A stretch of DNA of 47,406 nucleotides from Poronia punctata. Its lineage: Eukaryota > Ascomycota > Sordariomycetes > Xylariales > Xylariaceae. Below the pieces are notes generated by a model that saw only the letters and a program-made list of their open reading frames with translations, was not told the origin of the DNA and did not search any database. This document shows positions 13,082-25,357 of this stretch, in pieces; within the stretch, counting starts at the first letter, position 1, and each line of letters starts with the position of its first letter. The stretch is from NCBI GenBank assembly GCA_022579005.1, contig MU401707.1, positions 1-47,406 of the forward strand. The letters run 5' to 3'. The translations under genes and the position numbers were made by a program.

Positions 13082-13624
13082 TTAGTTTTATATACTTTTT
13101 AATATTTATTATTAGTTTATTTTGCTTTTTAATAAAAATACTTTTATATACTACTTAATTATATATTTATACTTGCTTTTGCTTAAAAAAAACTTTATAC
13201 TTTTAATAGCATATATATTTTATTAGTGTTTAGTATATAAACTATACTTTTTTTTATATAATAATATTATTATTGTTAAAATATGCTTTTTTTGCTGCAT
13301 GTACGTATATAGACAGTTTAATTAATTACTTTTACTTTTTTTATATTATTTTATTACTTATTATTTATGCTAATAGGTTTTATTTATATAAGTAGCTAAT
13401 ATTTACTTAGTTGCAGATTTTATAGTAGTAGTTAACAAAGCTTTTTAACGTTATACGCCTTTACGTATTATTAAACTAACTTTATATATTGCCTTTATAC
13501 TTTATAACTAACCCTTGTTACTTATAACTATATTTACTTTATTAAATAAAATATACTTAGGTAGTAAATATAGCTTGTATATTTAAGTATATATAGCTAT
13601 TATTTTAATATATTAAGCTATTAA
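13082..13624 (+). pseudogene. Relict protein-like frame, unknown product
   Basis: A plus-strand frame of about 180 codons reads as recognisable protein texture, for example YLLLVYFAF, then SCRFYSSS and FLTLYAFTYY, with interruptions by TAA and TAG. It keeps unusually many TGC and CGT/CGC codons for this window. The family is not recognised, and start and end are only the limits of the traced frame. Confidence 0.3.
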
Positions 13625-15229
13625 TATAGTAAATATTTAAAACTTAAAAGGTATTATAGTTTATTTTAATAATTTTTATATAATATAAAAAAAAGGTTTT
13701 TTTTTAAATAAAGCTTTACTTACTTAGTTTTTTTTAGCAACGGCTTTATAAGCGTTTATAATGTATTTATAACGCTAGCGTAAACATGTATATTATATTA
13801 TATTATAGGAAATTTAACTTTTTATTTTTTTAATTAACCTAGCATTATATTAGTATAGTTTAACTTTTTAGTGCTAAATATTGCTTTTTAGGTTTATATT
13901 TATAAATATTATATATAATATAAAGTATTTTGTTTTTTAATAGTTAAGCTATATATAAAAACACGTATTTAAAGTGTTAGTTTATAATATAGCTATTTTT
14001 GTATTTATAAATATTATAAAAACACTGCTTATTTAAGTAAACTAGGTTAAATTTAACTTATTAAAAACTATATATTATATTAAAACTTGTTGCTAAATAT
14101 TATAGCTTATTTAATAATATTGCTTTAAATATATAACTAATTATACTTATTATATTTTTAAGCAAATAGCAATATTATAGTTTTTAAGTTTTATATAGTA
14201 TTTACTAGTTAAAAGTATTATTATAAAAGTAATTAATTTAACTTTATTGCGTTATAGTGTTTATATATAAATTTATTAATTTTATTATACCTACGTTGTG
14301 TTAATTAGTAATTACTATAGTTATTTGTTTATTTACTTTAGTAGTAGTAGTATTATTTTTAGTAAAGATACTTTTTTAAGTTTTTTGCCTTTTATTAAGT
14401 ACTATTTTTTTTTTTTAGCAACTTTAGCTTTATTGCTTTATTATAGTTATTATTTTAAGCATTATAAGCAAAGTAATTAAAAATATTACGTATATAGGCT
14501 AAGTTTATATTAATATATTATTAATTAAATTAAGTATTAAAATTAGCGCTGTTATAAAAAGCACGCTATATTAAAATATATTATTTAATAATACTAATAA
14601 TATTGTTATTAAAGTAAAGGCTGTTTAGTAAATATTGTTAAGTTATACTACTAAGTAAGCTATATAATAATAAACTTTAAAAAAGAATATTATTGTTATA
14701 AAATATATTATATATTTTCTAGCGCTTATATTATAATAAAAATATATAACTTAGAATTAAGCATTATATAAAAGTATTATAGTGCTATAAGTACTATAAG
14801 AACTATTAAGCTAGTTTGCTAGTGTTTTAAGCTAAGGTAGCGTTAAGCTAATGTTTTTTATTATAAAGTATATAATATTTTTACTTAGTATATAAGCTAG
14901 CTTTAGCTAATTTACTTTTATAAGTAAAAAAAATAAGCACTATATTGCTAAAACGTTAGTATAGTTAAAGTAATAAAAATAAAATAGCAGTTTATTTGTT
15001 TAAACTTAAAAAGGTAAACTAAAATAATAATAAGGTTTGTAATAGTATATAGCCACGTATATAAGTATATATATAGTTAAAAAGAACTATTATTATAAAT
15101 AAGCAGGTTGCTTAGCAATAAGCAGTTTAATTAGTAAATTACTAGCTAACTGCTAGATTTTGTTTTTTTTTAAAATAAAAAATATTTAGACTTAGTTTTA
15201 TATTAAAGTATATACTTAGTATTAGCTAA
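13625..15229. other. No recognised feature
   Basis: AT-rich DNA. A 60-codon plus-strand open stretch at 14298-14480 is rich in Ser, Phe and Tyr but has no support beyond being open. GC is slightly raised around 13740-13790 (AACGGC, AACGCTAGCG). Confidence 0.35.
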
Positions 15230-16040
15230 TTAAACAATTTATAATATAGTATAAAATTAGCAATATTAGCTATTATTTAATTTACTATGCTTTATATATT
15301 TTAATATATTTAATATATAACTTAAATTATATAAATTAATAAATTTTTGCTATACTGCTAAGGTAAATATTAGTTATAAAGGTAATTTAGGCTTTGTTTT
15401 TATATAAGTAGGCTTTATTAATTTTATATTTAATTTTATTATTTAATTTTGTTATAAGTAATTTGCAAATTTTACTTAAATAATAATAGGATTTATATTA
15501 CCTTATAACTAATGTTTATATTAATATTTATAGTATAATAACCTGCTTTTAAGTATAGTAACAGCGTTTATATTTTATATATTTTATAGTATGCTTAGTA
15601 TAGTAACTTTGCTAAAAAAAGCTAGGGTATTTATATACTTTGTTATAGCTTGTTTTATTAGTTAATAGTTTTTACTTTATTATATAAGTAGACTTTATAA
15701 ATATTTTATAACTAAACTAGATTAAAATGCTAAAAGGCCTACTTATATATTAATAAAAACCTGCAATATTTACTTATATAAAAATAAGGGTTTAAATTGT
15801 TTAATTAATGCTAATATTAATAGTATAATAAATAATATTAAATTTTAGCAATAGCCTTTATATTTTATATATATTGTAATATACTTAGTATTGTAAATTT
15901 GTTTAAAAAATTAAAGACAATTATATACTTACTTACTTAATTGCAAATTAGTTAATTAGTTAACACTTTATCTCTACTTTATTATATAAATAGGTTTATA
16001 GATTTTATATAGCAAACAAGGATATAATATGCTTTAATTT
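15230..16040 (+). repeat. Three degenerate copies of a ~0.3-kb direct repeat
   Basis: TATATAA(G/A)TAGGTTTA-like blocks recur at about 15401, 15681 and 15983, spaced 280 and 302 bp. The last two copies also share TTTATATTTTATATAT, a CTTAGTAT block and ACTTTATTATATAAGTAG-like sequence. Copies are diverged with indels, and much of the difference is C/T or G/A. It may be an old tandem amplification. Confidence 0.5.
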
Positions 16041-17049
16041 ATATTGTAGTTATAAGGTTTTAAATATTATTTACTTTAGCTAGTATTTTATATTATTTAC
16101 TTTATATTATAAGTAATAATTTTTACTTAAAAGCACTAGCTTTATTTTTAATTTAATTAAATATTATTTTTGCTTATATATGCTAGTAAAAAATAGGTAG
16201 TCTGCTTATTTTAAGGCTAAACGCAAAGTAGTAAATAATAGTACTAAAATATATATAGTAATAGAGAATATAAATTAGTAAGTACTATATACTTAAAACT
16301 ACTTATATTTTAAGTATATTAAACTTTTTTACGTTTTCTTTTTTTTAGTTTTTATTTATACGCAATATAATAGTTAATGTTTTAATATTATATATATATA
16401 TATAGTTATTACTAAAGTTTATTTTTATTTAATTTATATATTAAATAAACTTTAGTTTTATAATAAAATTAGAGATTTTTAAATAAATTACTTTATTTTT
16501 ATATTAGAAAAGGTTTAGCTAAAGTAAACGTATTAGCTAGGTTTTTAAGGCTTTATATTAATTTTAGCTTTATAAAGGTGTTTTAAAAAGTATAACTTAA
16601 TATATTATATATATAATAAATAACTAAATAATTAGGTTTAAAAAGCAACGCTAATAATAGCTATATATATAAAAAAATAAACATAAGCTAGCCTTTTTAA
16701 TTTTATAACTACTATATTATATAAAAGTATAATAAGTATATATGCTAATTATATTATAATTTTTTTTAGCTAAAAAAGTAGCTATTTTTAGCACTTTAAA
16801 GCTAAAATAAATTAATATAAAAAATAAATAACTATATATAGCTATTTTTAATTAATATAAGGCCTAAGCTGTTTTATTAGTTATTTTTAATTATTTAAAA
16901 CTATTAAAAAACTAGTATGTTGTTTTTATTATAACTATTAAAGTTTTTTAGTAGTTATACTATTAGGTTGCCTAGCCTTTTTTTTAGCTATAATTGCTTT
17001 AAGTGCTTTTATATTTGCACAATATTACATTTAACTTTTTTAATTATAA
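16041..17049. other. No recognised feature
   Basis: AT-rich DNA with a TATATATATATATA run near 16393. Nothing else could be supported. Confidence 0.4.
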
Positions 17050-17460
17050 AAATAAATAAATTAAAGCTAGTTTATATATTAAGCAAAAGTTTTATTTACT
17101 TTATAGTAAAAGGCGTTAGCTTAACTAAAGCTTAAGCTTGCAACAAACACTTTATATAAACTTTACTTAACTTATAAAAATATAACGTTTTAAAAAGTTA
17201 ATTTTAGCTTATATTTTTTAACTTTTATTAAAGTACTAAAAAGCTTATAATAAAACTTATAGCAGCGTGTCTTTTTTATATTAAAAACTAAGGTAAGTAA
17301 TATAATATTATATAAGCTATTAATAAAAAGCTTTTTTTTTAATATAGTTATTTTTATAAGCAAATTAAATAAAAAGCTTATAAATTTTGCTTTTTTTAAT
17401 AATAGCAATAGTAACTTTATATTAGTTTATTAATTAGATAAGGCCTTAGTAGTACTTTAT
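17050..17460 (-). pseudogene. Relict minus-strand frame, unknown product
   Basis: On the minus strand an uninterrupted 72-codon stretch (17408 down to 17190) is flanked in the same frame by further protein-like segments with only TAA/TAG breaks, for example NAFYYKVNKTFA near 17080-17115. The frame is rich in Lys where Glu is likely to have stood. No motif identifies the product. It is probably a fragment of a decayed transposable element. Confidence 0.35.
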
Positions 17461-20048
17461 AACTAAAGTTTATCTAGCTTTAATATTATTAAACTTAGTA
17501 TTTAAAGTTAAAAGGCTTTGTTTTAATTTTAACTTTGCTTATTTTTTATATTTATTTAATAAATCTTTATTATTTATTTTAATATATTTAAAAAAGTTTA
17601 AATATTTTATAGCTAATAGTTGCTAAGTATATTTAAAGCTAACGTAAATAGTTAGTTTAGCTTTTTAAATAAAAAAACTATATAAAAGATGCTAAGCATT
17701 TTATACTTTTAACTACTATGCTAAATTAAAAAAAAAAAAACTTTAATATTTTAAAAAAGGGGCATTATATTAAATACGTTTTAGTATAGCATAGTTAGCA
17801 TTATAAAAATTTGCTATATACTTTTATTTAATATTATTAAGCTATTAAAAATATAGGCTTTTTAATTTTTATAATTAACTACTAAACTATATTAATATAT
17901 GTGTTTATAAACTTTAAGTATAAAAAATTGTAGCTGTTATTAGCATATATTTTACTTTTATTAGCAATTTTAAGTAACTTTACTTTATTTTTATACTTTT
18001 AATAAGTATACCTTTTATATAAGTTTTATTACTACTATAAAAAGCTTAAAGTAAGTAGTAAGATAATAATTTTTTATAAAGTATACTAAAGTAACTGCTA
18101 TTTTATTATTTAATAATTACTATTTTTATTTAATTTTAAAATTAATATTAACTAACTATAATAGCTTATATTAGTATTATAATAAATTACTATTGCTATT
18201 ATAAAAGTTTGCTAAGCTATAAAAGCTGTTAGTATTAGGTTTTTTTAATAGTAGCATTTTTATATTAAAATTAAAAGTTTGCTTTGTTTATAAAAAAGCA
18301 AGGTTTTTTTAATATAAATATAAAGTATAAATTTTTTTAAGTAAATATTAAAAAAAAAGGTTTTAGTTTGCGCTTTTTAATAAAAAAATATAAAGCTTAA
18401 ATTTTAAAGCTTTTAATAAGTAATTAATAAGCTTTATTTTAATAACTAGCTACTTAGCAAGCTTTTTTTAGTTTAAAAAAACTTTATATTAAGTTGCTTT
18501 TTATATAAACATTAAAACAAAAAGTAAAAAATCTTTGCTTACTATACTACTATGCTTTATATTAATTGCTTTTTAAAAAGCACTTTATAAAAAAATTAGC
18601 GTTACTAAGCAAAAGTATTTATATAACTAGCTATTAGCTTGCTTATAAAAAAAAATAAAGTTATATTTAAAAGGTATTTAGTATATATTACTTAGCTAGG
18701 CTTTTATTAATAAGCGTACTGCTTTGCTATATTTTAAAAAAAAAGTTTTGCTTAAAAAATTAAATATATAAATACTTTAGTTTTAAAAGTTAATAATAAT
18801 AAGTATTTAATAATTACTATTAATATGTTTTTTTAAAACAAAAAGCTTTATATTAATCTTTTTTTTATATTATATTTTTAATTATTTTTTAAAGTAATAA
18901 CTTATACTTTAAAGTAAAAAGCTTTAACTTGTACTTATAACCTAGCTAAAGATATTTTTAAATAAAATATTAAGTTTGTTGCTTAAAATTAACTAAATAC
19001 CTACTATTATCTTACTTTTTAAAAGCTATTTATGCTTATTATACTTAATTAATATACTAAGCTAAAAGCTAAATGTTTTTTTTTACTATATTTTTTAAAA
19101 AATAAATTTTAAGCGTTTTTTATTTAATAGCAATTAGTTAATTTTAGTATTGCTAGCACTATTTTTGCTTTTAAATTTTTATAATTTTATATAATATAAA
19201 AGTGTATTAATATATTTAAATATTAAACGCTAAATTTTTAAAAACAGAAATAAAGCATTTTAGCTATATATAATAGCAAGCAACACTTTAAGTTTTATTT
19301 TAAAAGTGTTTTTAAACTATAAGTATTTTATTTATATAAAGGTAATAAATTAATTATGTATAATAAAAGCTGTGCTAAAGTAAAACTAAAAATAAAAAAG
19401 TAAAAAAAAATAAAAAGTTTTAAAAAAAGGTTATATAGGTATAAGAAAAAATTAAAAGTAAAAGCAAGTTTATAGGTTTTTTTTAAAAGCAAAGCAGATT
19501 GTTTACAACTTTTAAAATAAAATAGAAATTTTTTCTAGCTTTTTTTATATAATAAATTAAAGCAAAAAAAATATAATTTTTTTTTTTTTATTGCTAAAAG
19601 CTGCAAACATAAGTAAGTTAATTTTTACTTAGTTATTTATACTTATTTGCTTTTAAAATTAAACAGTTTTTAGTAGTTAACCTACTAGCTTAAGTAACTA
19701 ATATTATACTTTGTACTTATAATTTATTAAGCAAGCAAGCTTTATTAAAACTTATTATTAAATTTTTTTTTAAAGTAAAAAAAAAAAAAAGTAGTGCAGC
19801 TAGTTTTCTTTTATTAACGTTTTTTTTTTATTAGTTTTATTTTCTTACCTTTTTTTTATTATTTTATTTACTTAATATTAATAAAATAGTTTATTATGCT
19901 GCTTTTAAAACTTTTAAAAATTAATTTATTTAAGGTTGCTATAAATATATAAATAAGTAACAATCCTAGTATTAATATTATATATATATAATAGTTATTA
20001 AAGTTATTAAATAAGCTAAATAAAGCTTAGCTAGTTGCTAAAGCAAAT
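17461..20048. other. No recognised feature
   Basis: AT-rich DNA with many A runs and T runs, for example near 19390-19430 and 19810-19860. No array or palindrome family member was found here. Confidence 0.35.
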
Positions 20049-20840
20049 AAAAAAACTATTTTTAGCTTAAAATAGCAAAAAGTAAAAGCGTTTTATTAAT
20101 TTTATTATAGTAAAGCAAAAGCTAACATTAAACAAATGCTTAGCGCTTTATAAATTAAAGTTATTAGCAATATTATATAAAAATACTATATTTAGTAGCT
20201 AGTATACTTGTTTTTTTACGTTGCTAGCAGTGCTTTAAAGCATATTATTAAAATTATTAAAAATTTAGCAAAATAAAATAATTTTAAAGTAAAACTAATT
20301 TATATTAAAAGTAAAAATAGCAAGCTATAAAGTAAATATTTTATATATTTATTATAAAATTAACGTAAATATAAAGCCTTTTTAATTTAATAAAAAAAGC
20401 TACTAAACATTATACTTTATACTTAATATAAAAAGCGTTTTATTAAATTTAATATAAAAAGCCAGTTTAGCATATAGCTATTTTTTAAGTATATGTTTAA
20501 TTTTAAGCTTTAAAGCAATTTTTATAGCAACTATACTTTTATAATTTAAAGCGCATTATATACTTTTTATAACGTTAGCAAAAAACTACTTAAAATTTAG
20601 CATTTTATAACATCTTAGCTAACTAAAAACTTTAAGTTTATTATTAGCTTTATAAAGTGCTTACCCCTTTTTATTTTTATATTAAACGCTTTTATAAAGC
20701 TAACTTATAAACAATTTTTTAATTAAAGTTTTAAAAGCAATTTTTAATAAGCATATATAATATTAAAGCAAAAAAGCAAAAAAATATTATAATATAAAGA
20801 GTATAGCGTTAATTTTTTATATATAATATAAATAAACAAG
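20049..20840 (+). pseudogene. Relict protein-coding frame, unknown product
   Basis: A plus-strand frame of about 260 codons reads as a decayed protein. Segments include YLFFYVASSALKHIIKI, LLNIILYT, KYMFNFKL and FIKCLPLFIFILNAFIKLTY. The in-frame stops are TAA or TAG and sit mainly where Gln or Trp would fit. The texture is that of a folded, aromatic-rich protein rather than random AT DNA. I cannot assign a family. Upstream sequence in the same frame is more broken, so the true start is unknown. Confidence 0.4.
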
Positions 20841-21329
20841 TTTTAAAAAATATTAAGTTGTTTTTTTAATAGCTTTAATTAGCTAATTAATAAAAAATAA
20901 AATAGTAACAAATATAAAAAAAAAAGAAAATAAGCAAAGTATAAATTATTACTAGCAAGCAAGCTATTAATTTTAAACTATAAATAAAAAAATAAATAAA
21001 AAAAAATAAAAATATAAAACAAGTTTATAAAAAAAAAAAAAAATAAAAAAACTAAGTAAAAAGCTAGCATAATACTTAAGTATAGTTAGCTTAACTTTTT
21101 TTTTAAAAGTTGTAGCTTTTAAAAAGCTAAGCTAAAAAACTTATTATATAAGTAATATTAGCTAAGCTTTTAAAAAAAAAACATGTTATAAATAAAAGTA
21201 TTTATATAATTTTATATTATAATAGCTTTGTAAATATACTTAATAGCTATTACGTTAATATTTATTTATTTAAAAAAGTTATTAACGTAAGCATAGTTTT
21301 TATAAAAATTTAAAGCAAAGTTATTGTTT

Positions 21330-22010
21330 ATTATAAAGCCTTTAAAACTAACTTATTAAAAGGTTTGTTTTTTTTAATAATATACCTAGTAGTTTAAAAG
21401 TCTAGGTTAAGGTTTTTTAGTGCTAGTATCTCTTGTTATTTTTATAAAAAACCTAAAGTTGCTTTATAAAATAGTAGCTATTTACCTTAAACTTCTTGTT
21501 TTTTTACTTAATAAATTTATTTAAGCTCTTTAGTTATTTATTTCCTAAGTTTTTTTTTTAAGTTAATTTTAATATATTTTCTAGCACTTTTTACTTTATA
21601 AAAGTTCTTATTAATGTTTTTATAAATCTTTGCATATTTTTATTTTCTTTTAATATTTCTCTTTTATTAAATATTTCTTTTTTATTTTTAAATATATCTT
21701 TTTTATCTTTTAAGTTTTTAACTTTATTTACCTAGTTAAAATTATTTACTTCTTTTTTTTTATTTAAGTCTAGATTTAAGTCCTTTTTCTTTATAATAGT
21801 ATATACTTTATTTATAATAATACCTACTTTATTGCTATACTTTGTAAAAGCTTTTAATTTCTTATTAACGTTATTAAAAGAACCTTTAAAATTAAAGCCT
21901 TTTATAGTTTCTTTTTAGTCTTTTAAAATATTAATAAGGTTTGCCTTATTAAGATTATGTTTTATATACTTAAGCCCTTTTAAAAACTTATATAACTTTT
22001 TAAAATATAA
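21330..22010 (-). pseudogene. Relict minus-strand frame, Lys/Glu/Asp-rich, lightly mutated
   Basis: From 22010 downwards a minus-strand frame runs for about 225 codons with a limited number of TAA/TAG breaks. It reads KGLKYIKHNLNKANLINIL, then KAFTKYSNKVGIIINKVYTI, then a charged part (LKDKKDIFKNKKEIFNKREI) and finally KNMQRFIKTLIRTFIK. Unlike the other relicts it still holds many GAA, GAT, GAC and AGA codons, so GpA sites have been spared. The charged middle part looks like a coiled coil, probably more acidic before mutation. The family is unknown. Confidence 0.5.
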
Positions 22011-22999
22011 CTTAAAAAACTATAACTTAAAAAACTATAATAAGTTAATTATAAAAACTAATAATATAGCTAAGCTATTTGTGCTAAGTTATATATAAAG
22101 CATAAGCTTTAGCATACGCTTAAAAACAGTAGGAGTTGTAAGGTTACTAGCCTTTTACAGCTTAGTTAATAGCTTTTTATTATTATTGCTAAAGAAAAGG
22201 AAAAAGCAGGTTATTTTTTTTATAATTAAAATAACCTTTATTAATTAAATTAAAGTTTATAAATTCTTTATAATATTAATAACGTTAGTAAAAGTTAAAA
22301 AAACTGTTGTTGTTAGCGTTAAACTTGTTATTATTAAATAATTCTAATAAAGTTAAGCTTTTTATTTAAAAAAACTTTTTACTTAGCTTAAAATTAAGTT
22401 ATAAGGCTTAGTATGCTTAAAAAGCCGTTCTTAGCTTTAATAAAATTTTAAAAGTTCTAGCTTTTGCTTGTTTTAATTTTACTTTTACGCTTTTTTTAAG
22501 CTTAATTTTTATAGTTTTATTTTTAATGTTTAGCTTTAGCTCTAGCTTTAGCTTTTACTTTAGTTTAATTTAAGTTTTTTTTGTTTTTACTTTAATATTA
22601 CTTTTAACTTTAATTTTTTTAAAAAAAAGTAAACAACATTTATTTAGTTTTTTAGGTTTAATATTATTAAAAAGGTTTTTTTTTTTAATAAGTTTTTAGC
22701 TTTTAAAAAATTTTTATATGTTTTATACTTTATACTAAAAAAAGTTTAAAAGTTATATAAAAGTATACTTTGTTTTTTTATATGCTTTTATACTAAGTTT
22801 AGTAAAAATTTTTTTAATTTAGCAGCTTTTTTTAAATATATAATATAAGTTTCTTAGCATTACTTTATAAATAGTAATATTTAACTATTAGCTAACTTAT
22901 AAATTATTAGTTTAGCAGTTATAGTTATAGTTTAAAAAAGTTAATTATTATATAGTAAGGCAAAATATTTACTTAAATAACTTAATAAGTATAAATAGC
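22011..22999. other. Transition DNA with a short Lys/Ala-coding repeat
   Basis: Mostly featureless. Near 22530-22560 the minus strand carries GCTAAAGCTAGAGCTAAAGC, which would read as alternating Lys/Arg and Ala and could be the upstream part of the relict ending at 21330. Several TC-containing words remain (GTTCTTAG, AGCTCTAGC), again hinting at lighter mutation. Confidence 0.35.
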
Positions 23000-23452
23000 T
23001 TGCTATTAAATTTATAGCCTAAATGCTGCTAAAGTTACTAAAACCTAAAAGCAATTTTTATATAAGTTAATACTTGCAAACCTAATAATATATAACTAAA
23101 TTAAAATTTAGTACAAATTTTTAAATATACTATTAAAACTATTAACTAGCTTTTAGCGTTTAGCAATAAAAAAACAAGTATATATATAGCAGCAATAAAA
23201 TTATAAAAACTATAAAATAAGTTTATAGTAAAAGGCAATAACTTAATATTATTTAATTATTAGCAGCTTTTTAATTTTTTTATAAAAGGGTTTAAGCAAA
23301 ATGTTTTTATAAATATAACTAAAAATATAGCAAAAAATAGGCAAGTGTTTAAATACTAGCTTTATATAGCTAACGTAGGTTTTTAGTATAGTATAGCTTA
23401 ATAAAATAAAAAATTTAGCAAGGTTTAAAAGGTTTACTTTTTTATTATGCAT
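23000..23452 (-). pseudogene. Relict minus-strand frame, unknown product
   Basis: An ATG at 23452 opens 67 uninterrupted codons down to 23249 (MHNKKVNLLNLAKFFILL...). The same frame then continues to about 23000 with TAA/TAG breaks and protein-like pieces such as YIYTCFFIAKR. It may be the N-terminal part of a decayed element protein. The hydrophobic look is at least partly a product of the AT bias (Pro, Ser and Thr codons becoming Leu, Phe and Ile), so I do not call it a membrane protein. Confidence 0.3.
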
Positions 23453-23749
23453 ATGCGCAATATTTGCTGCTAATATACTAAATTTATTATTTATAGCAAA
23501 GGTGTAAATATTATATATATTTAATAAAAAAGCTGCTAAGCAAGTTATTTTTTACTATATAACAATTTAGCAAAATATAATAAGCGCTTTGCTAATAGTT
23601 AATACTTAAATAAAGCAAGGTAAAGGTTAAAATAAACAAGTTGCTTATAGTTATTTAATATATTTTTTATAAGTAGATTTTTATTTAAACTTATTTTTTT
23701 TAAGCTGCTTTTTAAAAGCAGTTTATAAAAGCCTTGCTAGCTTTATAAT

Positions 23750-23886
23750 ATTAGCAAGTATATTTATATAAGGCGTAGTAGTTATATATAGTATAAACTT
23801 ATATATAAAAAAATTAATATTAGTAAGTATATTTATATAAGGCATAGCAGTTATATATAGTGTAAACTTGCATATAAAAAAATTAA
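23750..23886 (+). repeat. 69-bp tandem duplication
   Basis: Two copies start at 23750 and 23819: ATTAG(C/T)AAGTATATTTATA, then TAAGGC(G/A)TAG(T/C)AGTTATATA and AAATTAATTA. Differences are C/T or G/A in both directions, so each copy kept bases that the other lost. Confidence 0.8.
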
Positions 23887-23934
23887 TTAATTACTAGTTT
23901 TAAGTGTTAAAATATTTAACTTTATAAGCTTTAT

Positions 23935-24342
23935 TAATTTACCTTATAGGTTTATAACAGCGCAGGTTTTTTAACTTAGTTAAATTTTTTTTTTTTTTTT
24001 TACACAGACTATATTACCTGCGCGCCCTACCCTGTACTATTGCAACCTATACTACTATATTAATTTACTTTATAGGTTTATAACAGCGCAGGTTTTCTAA
24101 CTTAGTTAAATTTTTTTTTTGTTTTCTATACAAACCACACAGCCTACACAGCTAATACTTGCGCGCCCTACCCTGCACTACTACACCTTATAGCAACATA
24201 TCAATTTACTTTATAAGTTTATAACAGCGCAAGTTTTCTAACTTAGTTAAATTTTTTTTTTATTTTCTATACAAACCACACAGCTTACACAGCTAATACC
24301 TGCGCGCCCTACCTTGCACTACTATACCTTACAACAACATAT
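23935..24342 (+). repeat. Three-copy tandem repeat (126-141 bp), GC-rich and little mutated
   Basis: Copies start at 23935, 24061 and 24202. Each has TTATA(G/A)GTTTATAACAGCGC, a T run, a CACACAG-containing part (short in copy 1) and TGCGCGCCCTACC(C/T)TG. CpG, CC and CA steps survive here, in sharp contrast with the surroundings. I see no frame, promoter or known element in it. Confidence 0.8.
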
Positions 24343-24529
24343 TCCTATATCTTCCGGGTTAAAATGTATACCTTATATAGCTAATTAAAACATATAAAAC
24401 ATGTTCTTATTGTTTTAACTTTACGTACTATTTTTATTGCTTTTTTTAAAAGTTGCAAACGTAATATTATGTTAACTGCTATTATATTAAAAAACTTATA
24501 CTTTAACTATATATATTATTATTAAGCTC

Positions 24530-25165
24530 TTTGCTTATTTATAGCGCATTAGTTTAATTATATATTGCTACCTTTATAAAATTCCTATAGTTATATTATA
24601 GCCTTTATTTTATATAGTTTATTAGTTTAATTATATATTACTACCCTTGCTTTATTTTGCAGTTATATTGCAGCCCCTAGTTCTATATAGCCTATTAGCT
24701 AGATTCTATATTGCGTTCTTTACAAGTATTTACCTTTACATTGCAATTATATTGCAGCCCCTAGTTTTATATAGCTTATTAGCTAGATTTTATATTACGT
24801 TCCTTATAAGTCTCTACCCTTATATTAAAGTTATGTTATAGTCTTTAGTTTTATATAGCCTATTAGCTAGATTTTATATTACGTTCTTTACAAGTCTTTA
24901 CCCTTACATTGCAATTATATTATAGCCCCTAGTTTTATATAGCTTATTAGCTAGATTTTATATTGCGTCCTTTATAAGTCTTTACCCTTATATTGCAATT
25001 ATATTGCAGCCCCTAGTTTTATATAGCCTATTAGCTAAATTTTATATTATATCCCTTATAAGTCTCTACCTTTACATTACAATTATATTATAACCTTTAT
25101 TTTATATAGCTTATTAAGCAGGTTATATATTACGTCCTTTATAAGTTTTTACCTTTATATTATAG
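24530..25165 (+). repeat. 84-bp tandem array with a retained plus-strand frame
   Basis: The marker CAGCCCCTAG or its mutated form lies at 24671, 24755, 24839, 24923, 25007 and 25091, exactly 84 bp apart (28 codons). Shorter variants lie upstream. In the plus frame each unit reads LQPLVLYSLLARFYI..F...YPYI, and the only stops are TAG where other units keep CAG. This shows the CAG-to-TAG change directly. The constant length, a multiple of three, suggests coding descent, but the peptide is not recognised and the array is now broken by stops. Confidence 0.8.
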
Positions 25166-25357
25166 TTTTAAAAACTAAAAACAATAATAATAGCAGCAAA
25201 GTAAAAGTAAAGATTTTAATATAATAATAACCTTAGCATGCTTAAGCTCCTGTATAAAAATAAAAAAGCTAAAGCTAATGCTAGCAATATAAAATATTAA
25301 AAACAAATTAAAAAAATAAAGTTAAAAAACTTAATAGCACAATTAAAGTTTTTAAAG

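Noticed and set aside
14298..14480. 60-codon plus-strand open stretch rich in Ser, Phe and Tyr
   Set aside because: It has only a TTG start, no second copy, no motif, and the composition is what AT bias gives. It may be a relict scrap but cannot be supported as a gene.
16390..16405. TATATATA runs as promoters or origins
   Set aside because: Such runs occur by chance many times in DNA of this composition, with no nearby gene to support a role.
24647..24841. Hydrophobic 28-residue repeats as a membrane protein
   Set aside because: Pro, Ser and Thr codons turn into Leu, Phe and Ile under this mutation bias, so present hydrophobicity is not evidence of membrane location.
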